Below are positions 28,582 through 36,912 of a stretch of DNA of 64,000 bases, piece by piece. A model generated the notes under the pieces. It was not told the origin of the DNA. It worked only from the letters and a program-made list of their open reading frames with translations, and ran no database searches. Each line of letters begins with the position of its first letter. Position 1 is the first letter of the stretch. A program made the translations under genes and the position numbers. The stretch covers positions 744,001-808,000 of the forward strand of contig NZ_CP033116.1 in NCBI RefSeq assembly GCF_009497895.1, given 5' to 3'. Source of the DNA: Halopseudomonas pelagia (GTDB lineage Bacteria; Pseudomonadota; Gammaproteobacteria; Pseudomonadales; Pseudomonadaceae).

Positions 28582-29768
28582 ATCACATTGCTCCTAGTGA
28601 GTGTGGCTATCCACTCGTCATTGTTGTTGATTTGGCGCAGCATTGCTTCGGTATCTGCACCCAGGCGTGGGGCAGGGCGCGACGGCAGCTGTTCGCCAGG
28701 GCAGCGTACTGGGCAGGCCAGGGTCTTCACCGGGCCCCGAACCGGATGCTCTACATCGACAATCGAGCCCTGTTCGATGGCAAACGGATTGTCCAGCGCC
28801 TGGGCGATGTCATTTACCGGCGCGGCGGGTACCTTGCCAGCGAATTTTGTCATCCATTGCTCGGTAGTCGCCTGCATCAGGATGGCATCCAGCTCTTCCG
28901 TGAGTTCGTCACGGTTGGCCAGGCGCGCCTTGAAGTTGCAGAACCGCTCATCGGTGGTCCATTCGGGCTTGTCGATCAGATTGGCCAATACACCCCAGAA
29001 CTTTTCCTTGTTGCACATGATGAACATCCAGCCGTCCTGAGTGCGGTACAGCTGGCTTGGCGTCAATGAAGGATGACCTGAGCGAGGAGTGCGCGACGTG
29101 ACCACTCCCTCGTTGAGATACCAGGTGCCCAGGTAGTTCAGGTTATGCATGGCGACATCATACAGGCTCACATCGACATCACGCCCAACCCCGGTCGCCC
29201 GCGCGCCCACCAACCCGGCCAACAGTGCCATGGCAGCGGTGGTGCCGGTCATCATGTCAATGATGGAAATGCCGAATCGCGCTGGCGGGCCGCCGGGCTC
29301 GCCGGTTAGCGACAGGTAGCCGGCCTCGGCCTGCATCAGATAGTCATAGCCCGGCCAGGCCTTGCGCTCTCCCTCGCGGCCATAGGCGGAAAGGTGGGCG
29401 CAGACGATAGCCGGGTTGTGCTCTTTCAGATCGGCATAGGTCAGCCCCAACTTGACCGGCAGGTCGCCGCGCAGGTTGTCGAATACGGCGTCTGCTTCTG
29501 CCACCAGTTTGTGCAGAATGGCTTTGCCTTCAGGCTGCTTCAGATCCAGTGTCATGCTCTTCTTGTTGCGGTTGAAAGACTGGAAGAAGTGGCTGTCGCC
29601 TTCCTCAAAGAAATACGGCCCTACACCGCGGCCGACATCGCCGCCGTCGTTGGGGTTTTCAATCTTGATCACTTCTGCGCCCAGATCGGCCAGATGCTGG
29701 GTGCCGAAGGGGCCGGCACCGTACTGTTCCACGGAAATGATGCGTACGCCTGCAAGTGGGAGCGTCAT
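28578..29768 (-). CDS. Class III CoA-transferase (candidate itaconate CoA-transferase)
   Basis: A 396-residue CaiB/BaiF (formyl-CoA transferase-like) family III enzyme that moves CoA from a donor thioester to a carboxylate. The N-terminal LAGVRIISVEQYGAGPFGTQHLADLGAEVIKIE and the catalytic aspartate (Asp171 in ISIIDMMTG) are present. In this setting it would form the CoA ester of the imported C5-dicarboxylate from succinyl-CoA. It overlaps the acyl-CoA dehydrogenase and the GntR gene by four bases each, so translation is tightly coupled. Donor and acceptor cannot be read from sequence. Confidence 0.82.
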   Translation of the reverse strand: MTLPLAGVRIISVEQYGAGPFGTQHLADLGAEVIKIENPNDGGDVGRGVGPYFFEEGDSHFFQSFNRNKKSMTLDLKQPEGKAILHKLVAEADAVFDNLRGDLPVKLGLTYADLKEHNPAIVCAHLSAYGREGERKAWPGYDYLMQAEAGYLSLTGEPGGPPARFGISIIDMMTGTTAAMALLAGLVGARATGVGRDVDVSLYDVAMHNLNYLGTWYLNEGVVTSRTPRSGHPSLTPSQLYRTQDGWMFIMCNKEKFWGVLANLIDKPEWTTDERFCNFKARLANRDELTEELDAILMQATTEQWMTKFAGKVPAAPVNDIAQALDNPFAIEQGSIVDVEHPVRGPVKTLACPVRCPGEQLPSRPAPRLGADTEAMLRQINNNDEWIATLTRSNVI

Positions 29769-30925
29769 ACGGGGTTCCTTTCAATCAGTTGCTTGGCAAT
29801 GATGATGCGCTGCATTTCATTGGTACCTTCACCAATGGTCAGCAGAGGCGAGTCGCGATAGAGACGCTCGACGTTGTATTCCTTGGAATAGCCGTAACCG
29901 CCGTGGATACGCATGGCGTCCATGGAGTTGGTCACCGCAGACTCGGTGGCGAAGTACTTGGCCATGCCGGCTTCCATGTCGCAACGCTCGCCACGGTCGT
30001 AGGCTTTGGCTGCTGACTCGACTAGGAGGCGCGAGGCTTCCACCCGCGTGGCCATTTCGCCGAGCATCAGCTGGATTGCCTGGTGTTCGCAGATGGGTTT
30101 GCCGAATGTCTTGCGAATCTGCGAATAGCTGGTGGCTTCCTGCAATGCCGCGTTGGCGACGCCAACACCACGGGCGGCGACGTTGATACGCCCCAGTTCC
30201 AGTCCGGACAGGACCTGCTTGAGGCCCACGCCTTCGACACCACCGATCAAGCGATCCACCGGCACCTTGTAGTCTTCGAACGAAAGCTCGCAGGTGTCGA
30301 TACCGCGATAGCCAAGCTTTTGCAGTTTGCGCGTAACGATGAATCCTGGACCCTTTTCAGCAATCAGCCAGCTCATGCCCTTGTGCCGAGGCTCGGCAGT
30401 GGGGTCGGTTTTTACCAGCAAGGCCACGCAAGTACCTTCCTTGCTATTGGTGATCCAGGTCTTGGCGCCATTGACGATATAGTGGTCCCCTTCACGCTTT
30501 GCGACGGTACGGATAGCTTGCAGATCGGTCCCTGTATCGGGCTCGGTCAGGCCGATGGCGCCGCGCATTTCGCCAGTGGCAAACTTGGGCAGATAGTGAT
30601 TTTTCTGCTCCGGGGTGCCATGGCGCTGAATCGCAGAGGCCATGATCAGGTGCGAATTGATGATGCCGGAGAGAGACATCCAGGTCGTGGAGATGCGCTC
30701 GACGATCTTGGCATAAGTGGAGGTACTCATGCCCAGCCCACCGTACTCCTGATCGATGATGCAACCAAACAGGCCCATTTCCTTCATCATCTCGACGATT
30801 TCGTGGGGGTATTCGTCATCGTGCTCCAACTGGCGTACCTGGTGCTTTACCTGGGTTTCCAGAAAGCGGTCCAATGCGTCCAGCATCATGACTTCCTGCT
30901 CTTGCTGCTCGGTCAAATTACTCAT
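29765..30925 (-). CDS. Acyl-CoA dehydrogenase
   Basis: A 386-residue FAD-dependent acyl-CoA dehydrogenase, an alpha,beta-oxidation enzyme that passes electrons to ETF. Visible signatures are ITNSKEG-type FAD contact (WITNSKEGTC), GYRGIDTCELSFEDYKVP, MRIHGGYGYSKEYNVERLYRD, and the catalytic glutamate in LLTIGEGTNEMQR near residue 365. In the itaconate context a short branched substrate such as methylsuccinyl-CoA is plausible, but a different substrate cannot be excluded. It lies 18 bases after the MmgE/PrpD gene. Confidence 0.85.
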   Translation of the reverse strand: MSNLTEQQEQEVMMLDALDRFLETQVKHQVRQLEHDDEYPHEIVEMMKEMGLFGCIIDQEYGGLGMSTSTYAKIVERISTTWMSLSGIINSHLIMASAIQRHGTPEQKNHYLPKFATGEMRGAIGLTEPDTGTDLQAIRTVAKREGDHYIVNGAKTWITNSKEGTCVALLVKTDPTAEPRHKGMSWLIAEKGPGFIVTRKLQKLGYRGIDTCELSFEDYKVPVDRLIGGVEGVGLKQVLSGLELGRINVAARGVGVANAALQEATSYSQIRKTFGKPICEHQAIQLMLGEMATRVEASRLLVESAAKAYDRGERCDMEAGMAKYFATESAVTNSMDAMRIHGGYGYSKEYNVERLYRDSPLLTIGEGTNEMQRIIIAKQLIERNPV

Positions 30926-30943
30926 GAGTCTTTTCTCTCTTTG

Positions 30944-32362
30944 TTAAGCCCGGGCTACCAGCGACCGGGAAAATGTCAGGGCGTCCACACCGCTATCTAC
31001 GTTCAGGATCAGCTCGCGAATCTGTTCGGCTCGCGCTGCACTGACTACAAGGGCGGTGTTTTCCATGAATTTGTTGACGATGTCGGCGTTGCTCAGCGGG
31101 CGATCTGCTGCGCCGCGGTTGATCGCTTCCCGATGGCGGAACTCGCGGCCATCGTTGAGCTCAACGATGACTTCGCCGGAGTAGTGACGAGGGAAGCCGG
31201 AATCCGGGTCCGCTTCGTAGTCAACCTTGGCAGCCAGTGCCAGTACATCAGCAGCCTTGAGCGCATCGGCCTCCTGCTCGGCGAGGCCGAAACGACCTCT
31301 CAACAAGCCGCTGGCGACCGCGTAGGGAATGCTGAACTGGGCGTCGTAACTGTTCTGGGGCCGGCGCTTGTTGGCGACCGGCTCACAGACAATGCCAATC
31401 ACTTCCGCGGGCACCAGTGCGCGAATTCGCTTGATCTGCGCGATATCAAATTCTGCACGCTCATGCAGGGCTATTGCGGAATCAGCGCAGGCATGAGTGA
31501 AGTGGCACGCTGGCAACGGCTTGACCGCAACCTGAGTCAGCTCCCAGACCTGACCCAGGTCGGCGGTGGCCAAGCCCAGATCACAGTCCTGAGCGCGTTC
31601 GCCCAGGTGGCTGTTGTAAAGACCAAAGCGGCCTTCATAAACGGCTCTGGGGCCAATGAACCCGTGCCGGGCATAGGTGGCAGCGGTCACGCCTGCCACG
31701 CCAGCCCAGCCGGGATGCAGACGCTTGGTCCAGGCGCCGTCCTGCAGAAATTCCAGATTTCCGGACGCCATACTCAGGGCAATGCCCTGCGCCATGGCCA
31801 TTTGCGCGGCGCTCTGGTTTTGCAGTTTGGCCGTGACCAGAGCGCTAGAAAATGCGCCGATCAGTCCGGTGGGATGAAACCCGACCTGATGGAAACCACC
31901 CTTGGCTACGGAAGCCAACCGCGTGGCGATTTCCATGCCCAGCACGTAGGCACTGAGCAGATCCTTGCCGCTGGCACGAGTATCGGCAGCCACTGCCATA
32001 ACCGTCGGCAGCACGCTGGCGGTGGCGTGGATAACGCCTCTGGCGTGAGTGTCGTCATAGTCCAGGCCATGAATCAACACGCCGTTCATCAGAATGGCGT
32101 CGCGTAGAGCCAACTGTGCATCCATGCCGATCACCTGGCTGGTACCACTTCCCAGCTCGGTACTGGCCGCCAGCGCACGCTTGGCAAAGTCGTAACGGGT
32201 AGAGGCCAGCGCGATGCCGATGGCATCCAGCATCAGATGTTTCGCGCGGTCGCGAACGACCGTAGGAATGGCGTCATAGGTAAAGCGCGCCGCATAGTCT
32301 GCCAATGCTTCGGCAATCAAGGGTTTGCTGGCAGTTGATGGGGGCTGCGATGGCATAGTCAT
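30944..32362 (-). CDS. MmgE/PrpD-family protein
   Basis: A 472-residue member of the family that includes 2-methylcitrate dehydratase PrpD and cis-aconitate decarboxylase. Active-site-like residues are retained: Asp101, Thr105 and His112 in HGLDYDDTHARGVIH, a His in GFHPTGLIG, Lys in DGAWTKRLHPG, His in CHFTHACAD and Tyr in SIPYAVA. Its role in the block is not obvious, since the minimal itaconate route needs only three enzymes; it may dehydrate or isomerise a side substrate. It sits between dctM (six bases) and the acyl-CoA dehydrogenase. ATG 32356 is an alternative start. Confidence 0.8.
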   Translation of the reverse strand: MTMPSQPPSTASKPLIAEALADYAARFTYDAIPTVVRDRAKHLMLDAIGIALASTRYDFAKRALAASTELGSGTSQVIGMDAQLALRDAILMNGVLIHGLDYDDTHARGVIHATASVLPTVMAVAADTRASGKDLLSAYVLGMEIATRLASVAKGGFHQVGFHPTGLIGAFSSALVTAKLQNQSAAQMAMAQGIALSMASGNLEFLQDGAWTKRLHPGWAGVAGVTAATYARHGFIGPRAVYEGRFGLYNSHLGERAQDCDLGLATADLGQVWELTQVAVKPLPACHFTHACADSAIALHERAEFDIAQIKRIRALVPAEVIGIVCEPVANKRRPQNSYDAQFSIPYAVASGLLRGRFGLAEQEADALKAADVLALAAKVDYEADPDSGFPRHYSGEVIVELNDGREFRHREAINRGAADRPLSNADIVNKFMENTALVVSAARAEQIRELILNVDSGVDALTFSRSLVARA

Positions 32363-32368
32363 ATTTCC

Positions 32369-33640
32369 TCAGGAAACCAGGGCCAGGGAGATGGCCGGAA
32401 TAAAGGTGATCAACCCAAGCCCTACCAGCCTGACCAGATAGAACGGCAGTACGCCTCTGGCCACTTCATGCACGGGCAGCTTGGTGATGCCGCTCATGAC
32501 GAACAGATTCAGGCCGATGGGGGGCGTCAGCGTGGCAATCTCGACGTTGGCGACCATGATCACGGCGAAGTGGATTGGATCGATACCCAGCGCAGTCGCG
32601 ACCGGGAACAGCAGCGGCGAGGTGAGAACGATCATGGCCACGCCGTCGAGGAACATCCCGAGGATCAGTAGCAGTAGATTGGCGATGATCAGAAACTGCC
32701 AGGCTGTGATGTTCTGCTCAGTGATGAATTCGATGAGCATGGCGGACACGCCCAAGCGCGCCAGTACAAAGCCGACCAGACTGCCGCCCATGACCACAGC
32801 GAAGATCATCGTGGTTTGCAGTAGCGAATCCCGTGCAACGGTCCAGACCCCGCCGAGCGTGACGCTGCGGTAGACCAGCAGGCAGAGCAAGGCAGCATAG
32901 GCAGCTGCGAAGGCAGATACTTCGGTAGGCGTCAGAAAACCGGTGTAGATGCTGCCCAGAATCAGTACTGGCATGGCCAGCGCCGCAGCGGCACCCGGTA
33001 GCTTGCGCGAAAACAAACCCCAGTCGGCACGCTGGACCGGGCCACCGTAATTGTTCTTGCGAGCAAAGAAGACCACTGCCAGCATCAGCAAGGTAGCTTC
33101 CATCAGGCCGGGAAAGATACCGGCGATGAACAGCTTATCGATAGGTAGGCCAACAATGGAGCCGATCAGGATAAAGCCCAGTGAAGGGGGGATCATCAGA
33201 CCTAGTGTGCCGCCTACGGCAACAATGGCGGCGGAGAAGCGCGGCGGGTAGTTTTCCTTGCGCAGGCCTTCTACCGTGGAGGAGCCGATAGCCGCCGCCG
33301 AGCCGACGCTTGAGCCGGAAACGGCCGCAAAGAATACGCTGGCAATCATCGCAGTCAGGGCCAGTCCGCCCTTTATGCGCCGCACGACACTGCCGATAAG
33401 CTGAATCAAAATCTCGGCGATATTGCCCTTCATCATCAGATTGCCGGCCAGCACGAACATCGGAATGGCCATCAGCGGGTAACTATTGACGGATTTGAAC
33501 GCGGTTTGCGCGATGACGGTCATCGGCACGCCGGCAACCAGCAGAATCATGCCGGTGGTTACCAGCCCCATGGCGATGGCGGCATGCGTGCCGATCGCCA
33601 GGAACAGGATCATTGTTATCAGAGCCAGGAGTATTAGCAT
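32369..33640 (-). CDS. dctM: TRAP transporter large permease (DctM)
   Basis: A 423-residue integral inner-membrane subunit with about 12 hydrophobic segments and TRAP DctM signatures: SYPLMAIPMFVLAGNLMMKG, GSSVGSAAAIGSSTV, GGTLGLMIPPSLGFIL and TPPIGLNLFVMSGI. It forms the sodium-coupled translocation channel with DctQ and receives substrate from DctP. It follows dctQ by 14 bases and precedes the MmgE/PrpD gene by six. Confidence 0.92.
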   Translation of the reverse strand: MLILLALITMILFLAIGTHAAIAMGLVTTGMILLVAGVPMTVIAQTAFKSVNSYPLMAIPMFVLAGNLMMKGNIAEILIQLIGSVVRRIKGGLALTAMIASVFFAAVSGSSVGSAAAIGSSTVEGLRKENYPPRFSAAIVAVGGTLGLMIPPSLGFILIGSIVGLPIDKLFIAGIFPGLMEATLLMLAVVFFARKNNYGGPVQRADWGLFSRKLPGAAAALAMPVLILGSIYTGFLTPTEVSAFAAAYAALLCLLVYRSVTLGGVWTVARDSLLQTTMIFAVVMGGSLVGFVLARLGVSAMLIEFITEQNITAWQFLIIANLLLLILGMFLDGVAMIVLTSPLLFPVATALGIDPIHFAVIMVANVEIATLTPPIGLNLFVMSGITKLPVHEVARGVLPFYLVRLVGLGLITFIPAISLALVS

Positions 33641-33654
33641 TGTTCTGGTTCGTC

Positions 33655-34239
33655 CTATATCTGCGGGCCATGGTTGGAGTCTTCAACGATGAAGGGATCT
33701 TCATCCTTGATCACCCGGACCAGGCAGCCGATGTAATAGAGCATGAAGATCAGCGCGCCAATCGGCATGACCATGAATAGCGCCCACAGCGGCAGGTCGA
33801 GGTTTGACTCGGTCATCATGCCCATTGAGTGGTAGCGGATCAGTTGGGGAACGGCTGCAGCGAACAGCAGGCCGCAAAAGCCGATGCCCAGCAGGCTGGC
33901 CAGCAGGTTCATGACCCGCCGCATTTTCGGGCCAAGATGGGCCACCAGCAGATCGGTACGAATATGGTGTCCTGCGCGGCCCGCCATGCCCAGAGTCAGA
34001 AAAAAAGCCCAGACCATGAGGTAGCGAACGCTTTCTTCGGCCCAGAACGAACTGGAATCGAAAAACGCACGCGAAGATCCCTCGAACAGCATCACGCCGC
34101 ACGACAACAGAAACATGACGGTGGCGATATTCATCAGGACTCTGGATTCGATGACCTGCCAGAGCCCCGCCTTGCGGCGGGCTCCCTGGCTTTGATCAGC
34201 GCTAGCGGTAGGAGTGCTGGCGTTATGATCAGCCTTCAT
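33655..34239 (-). CDS. dctQ: TRAP transporter small permease (DctQ)
   Basis: A 194-residue protein with four hydrophobic segments after a charged N-terminal tail. The FWAEESVRYLMVWAFFLTLGMA segment and the following GHHIRTDLL are characteristic of DctQ. It scaffolds DctM in the inner membrane. Its start overlaps the end of dctP by 11 bases. Confidence 0.88.
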   Translation of the reverse strand: MKADHNASTPTASADQSQGARRKAGLWQVIESRVLMNIATVMFLLSCGVMLFEGSSRAFFDSSSFWAEESVRYLMVWAFFLTLGMAGRAGHHIRTDLLVAHLGPKMRRVMNLLASLLGIGFCGLLFAAAVPQLIRYHSMGMMTESNLDLPLWALFMVMPIGALIFMLYYIGCLVRVIKDEDPFIVEDSNHGPQI

Positions 34240-35230
34240 CGATGCACTCCTGCTGTACCGCCTTCATCTTCGGCAGCACGTCCGGATACTCTTCAGCGAA
34301 CAGCTCGACATTGCGTTCTGACAGGGTCCTCCAGCGCTCACTTTCCTCTTCGTCGACGGTATGAAAAGTGGCGCCCTGAGCGACCATCCGATCAATCAGC
34401 TCCTCTTCTTCAGAGACAACCTCTTTCCATTGTTTGGCGACGATCTCGTCAATGGTTTGCGAGATGGCATCCTGTTGCGATTGCGGCAGGCTGGAGAACC
34501 AGCCGTTGTCTACTGTGACGGCATAGGTGGTGAGCGAGAAGTTAGGCACGTACAAAGCATGCTTGCCGGTCATGCCGATCATCTCGGCCCAACCGCCTGC
34601 CGAGGTGAAGACCCCGTCAATGGCGCCTTGGCCCAGAGCGCTGCTCATTTCCGAGGCGGGCATCGACACCGGGCTGGCGCCCAATGACTTGATGGTTTCC
34701 AGGAACACGCGGCCGCCAATCACCCGTATTTTGGTTCCGGCGAGGTCTTCCAGTTTCTTCGCTTCAAGGTCGCTGAAAATAAAGAACAGGTCTGACGCGC
34801 AGAGCAGACCCAGAATCTTCAGGTTGCGAGGCTCGACGTAGTCCGACATCAACTGGGTGATGCCCTTGGCATAGCACTGGTTGTTCATCAACTCATCGCT
34901 AAGCGCGAAGGGCAGGTTGATGGCGCCAGTGCGCCGCTCTATGGTTTCGATTCTTACCGACACCGGCCAGACCATATGCACCGCGCCGGTACCCAAGGCT
35001 GCGACGGCATCCTGGTCGGTATAGAGCTGGCCTGCCGGAAACACCTTGACGTCGATCTCGCCATTGGTGCGCTCGCCGACTTTCTTGGCGAACTCCTGCA
35101 TATACTGATTTTTCCAGTGGGTGGTAGATACCTCGTTGGGTAGAACCAGTTCAACCGCCTGGGCGTGAGCACCCAGGGCCAGCGAACAAGAGGTAATGGC
35201 GGCGGTAATGAAGCTATGGAGCTTTTTCAT
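34229..35230 (-). CDS. dctP: TRAP transporter solute-binding protein (DctP)
   Basis: A 333-residue periplasmic receptor. The start was set at ATG 35230 (MKKLHSFITAAITSCSLALGAHAQA, a signal peptide) with GAGG upstream; two earlier in-frame codons are possible. Mature residues include the family features THWKNQYMQEFAKKVGERTNGEIDVKVFPAGQL and GTKIRVIGGRVF, the latter carrying the arginine that binds the substrate carboxylate. It is 97 bases downstream of the MaoC gene and the first transporter gene of the block. Confidence 0.9.
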   Translation of the reverse strand: MKKLHSFITAAITSCSLALGAHAQAVELVLPNEVSTTHWKNQYMQEFAKKVGERTNGEIDVKVFPAGQLYTDQDAVAALGTGAVHMVWPVSVRIETIERRTGAINLPFALSDELMNNQCYAKGITQLMSDYVEPRNLKILGLLCASDLFFIFSDLEAKKLEDLAGTKIRVIGGRVFLETIKSLGASPVSMPASEMSSALGQGAIDGVFTSAGGWAEMIGMTGKHALYVPNFSLTTYAVTVDNGWFSSLPQSQQDAISQTIDEIVAKQWKEVVSEEEELIDRMVAQGATFHTVDEEESERWRTLSERNVELFAEEYPDVLPKMKAVQQECIDEG

Positions 35231-35327
35231 GGAACTCATCCTCAATTGTTATTGTTGAGAGGTACGATGTTTCAGTCTTTCTAGCCTGCCAGCGGGTTGT
35301 ATATTCCGGCGTCAGCGGTCGTGCACC

Positions 35328-35840
35328 TCAGTAGTTGGCGGCGTCGTCCGTGCTGCCTTCACGTTTCTGAATCAATACGTTGCGTTCAAACGACATGAAG
35401 ATTGTGCCGTCAGCTTTCTTGCCCAGCGTCTTGACCGTAATGATGCCCTGGTTAGGTCGGGACTTTGACTCGCGCTTGTCGAGTACTTCGGATTCGGCGT
35501 AGATGGTGTCACCGGCAAAAACCGGCGCGGTCAGCTTTATGTCGTTCCAGCCAAGGTTGGCGACGGCCTTGCCGCTGACATCCGGGACGGTCATCCCCAA
35601 TACCACTGCCAGACTCAAGCCGCTGTTGATAAGCAGCTTGCCGAATTCGCTCTTTTCCGCGAATGCGGCATCACAGTGCATCGGGTGATTGTTCATGGTC
35701 ATCAACGAGAACTGGATATTGTCCGTGTCTGTCAGCGTGCGGCCGGGACGATGCTCGTAGATATCGCCAATTTCGAACTCTTCGAAATAACGACCGATTT
35801 GACCCCGATAACGTTGCTCACCAATCTTTCTTACGCTCAT
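35328..35840 (-). CDS. MaoC-type hydratase (candidate itaconyl-CoA hydratase)
   Basis: A 170-residue hot-dog-fold hydratase. The start is ATG 35840 (MSVRKIGEQRYRGQIGRYFEEFEIGD) with AAGGA in place; the 15-residue upstream extension is not supported by a ribosome site. The hydratase segment reads TLTDTDNIQFSLMTMNNHPMHCD, with the Asp and His expected for catalysis. It resembles mesaconyl- and itaconyl-CoA hydratases found beside CoA-transferases and CitE lyases. It is the first gene of the catabolic block, directly behind the promoter and palindrome. Confidence 0.78.
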   Translation of the reverse strand: MSVRKIGEQRYRGQIGRYFEEFEIGDIYEHRPGRTLTDTDNIQFSLMTMNNHPMHCDAAFAEKSEFGKLLINSGLSLAVVLGMTVPDVSGKAVANLGWNDIKLTAPVFAGDTIYAESEVLDKRESKSRPNQGIITVKTLGKKADGTIFMSFERNVLIQKREGSTDDAANY

Positions 35841-35871
35841 GCTGGTTTCCTTTGTATTTGTTTGGATGTCA

Positions 35872-35916
35872 TGTTGTCCGGACAACAGGATATATTCGGA
35901 TTTTATCCAAAGTCAA
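35872..35916 (-). promoter_or_regulatory. Catabolic-block promoter with palindromic operator
   Basis: On the minus strand TTGACT (35916-35911) is followed by TATATC after 16 bases (35894-35889), or by TATCCT after 18 (35892-35887). The perfect 16-base palindrome TGTTGTCCGGACAACA (35872-35887) covers the predicted start site. This is a classic repressor position, and the inner TTGTCCGGACAA has the shape of GntR/HutC-family operators. The rest of the 308-base divergent gap shows only the promoter for the phosphatase-fold gene. Confidence 0.6.
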
Positions 35917-36027
35917 CTCTTTACAGGCGTCGATACTGGTGTTCGGTGAAAAAGGGTTGGTTGTTACCCTGCGCATCACGGTCATCAATGTGTATGGTTA
36001 CGGCAGGCTGATTAGGGGACCTTGACG

Positions 36028-36055
36028 TTGACGCTTCTAATTGCAAGGTTAAGAT
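36028..36055 (+). promoter_or_regulatory. Candidate promoter of the phosphatase-fold gene
   Basis: TTGACG (36028-36033) and TAAGAT (36050-36055) are 16 bases apart. A second TTGACG lies directly upstream (36022-36027), making a tandem repeat of the -35 hexamer. The site is about 95 bases before the start codon. Confidence 0.45.
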
Positions 36056-36148
36056 TGGGCGCCGCGCTGACGACTCATCGTTAGCTGTAAACCAGGCTGC
36101 GTATGAGGGGAGGCCCTTGTTTCAGGAGCAGCAACCCGAGGATCTTCG

Positions 36149-36826
36149 ATGTCTGAAATCTATTTTGTCCGCCACGGCCAGGCCTCTTTCGGCTCCAGCA
36201 ACTACGATCAACTCTCCGAGCTGGGGCATCAGCAGGCGCGCTTGCTGGGCGAGTATTTTCTGCGGCGGGACATGCAGTTTGACCGCATTCTGACCGGCGA
36301 TATGGTTCGTCATCGGGAAACGGCCGAGGGTATTTGCCAAGGGCTTGGGCAGCCCGCATCGGGTTTCGAGGTGTTCACCGAACTAAACGAGTTCGACTTC
36401 CATTCGATTCTGCAGGCGTATCTCGCGCAGTTCCCCGATCAGGCCCTACCTGAAAAGCCGGCTGTTGCGGATTTTTTCAAACGGTTGAAGAAAGCCATCG
36501 TGCTCTGGTCGCAGGGCGGTCTGCAAGGCCAGCTCCCGGAGACCTGGCAAACATTCGAGCAGCGTTTGCTCGATGTGCGTCAGCACATCATGGCCCAGTA
36601 CAAAGGCCAGCGGGTGCTTGCCGTCAGCTCGGGTGGTGCAATCGCCATGCTGGTGCGTCAGTTGCTGCAGGCGCCGAGCGAGACCATGGTCGAGCTGAAT
36701 CTGCAGACGCGTAATACCGCACTGATTCATTGTGTATTCAATCAGCACAATATGCGCCTGAGCAGTTTCAACAGTGTGCCGCACCTGGATAGCGCTGAGC
36801 TGCAAGCGTTAATCACCTATACCTGA
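36149..36826 (+). CDS. Histidine-phosphatase-fold protein lacking the second catalytic His
   Basis: A 225-residue member of the phosphoglycerate mutase/SixA superfamily. The N-terminal IYFVRHGQASFG carries the nucleophilic RHG triad. The second catalytic histidine, usually in a VSHGG motif, is replaced by Ser in VLAVSSGGAIAML (about residue 160). This SSGG or TSGG variant occurs in a pseudomonad subgroup, so it may be a lineage feature rather than damage. Activity is uncertain. Start ATG 36149 follows CGAGGATCTTCG. It is followed by the RmlD-like gene on the same strand. Confidence 0.75.
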   Translation: MSEIYFVRHGQASFGSSNYDQLSELGHQQARLLGEYFLRRDMQFDRILTGDMVRHRETAEGICQGLGQPASGFEVFTELNEFDFHSILQAYLAQFPDQALPEKPAVADFFKRLKKAIVLWSQGGLQGQLPETWQTFEQRLLDVRQHIMAQYKGQRVLAVSSGGAIAMLVRQLLQAPSETMVELNLQTRNTALIHCVFNQHNMRLSSFNSVPHLDSAELQALITYT

Positions 36827-36912
36827 AAGAGGTTTAAACTGCCGCGTGACCTGAGGGCCTGAAGGTTGCAAAATGCAGTCAGGAATAGTGGTTTAAACGA
36901 TAAGGTCAAGAT

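Noticed and set aside
30083..32107. A 674-codon open frame on the plus strand
   Set aside because: It lies wholly antisense to the acyl-CoA dehydrogenase and MmgE/PrpD genes, has no homology I recognise, and its composition is that of a shadow frame in GC-rich DNA.
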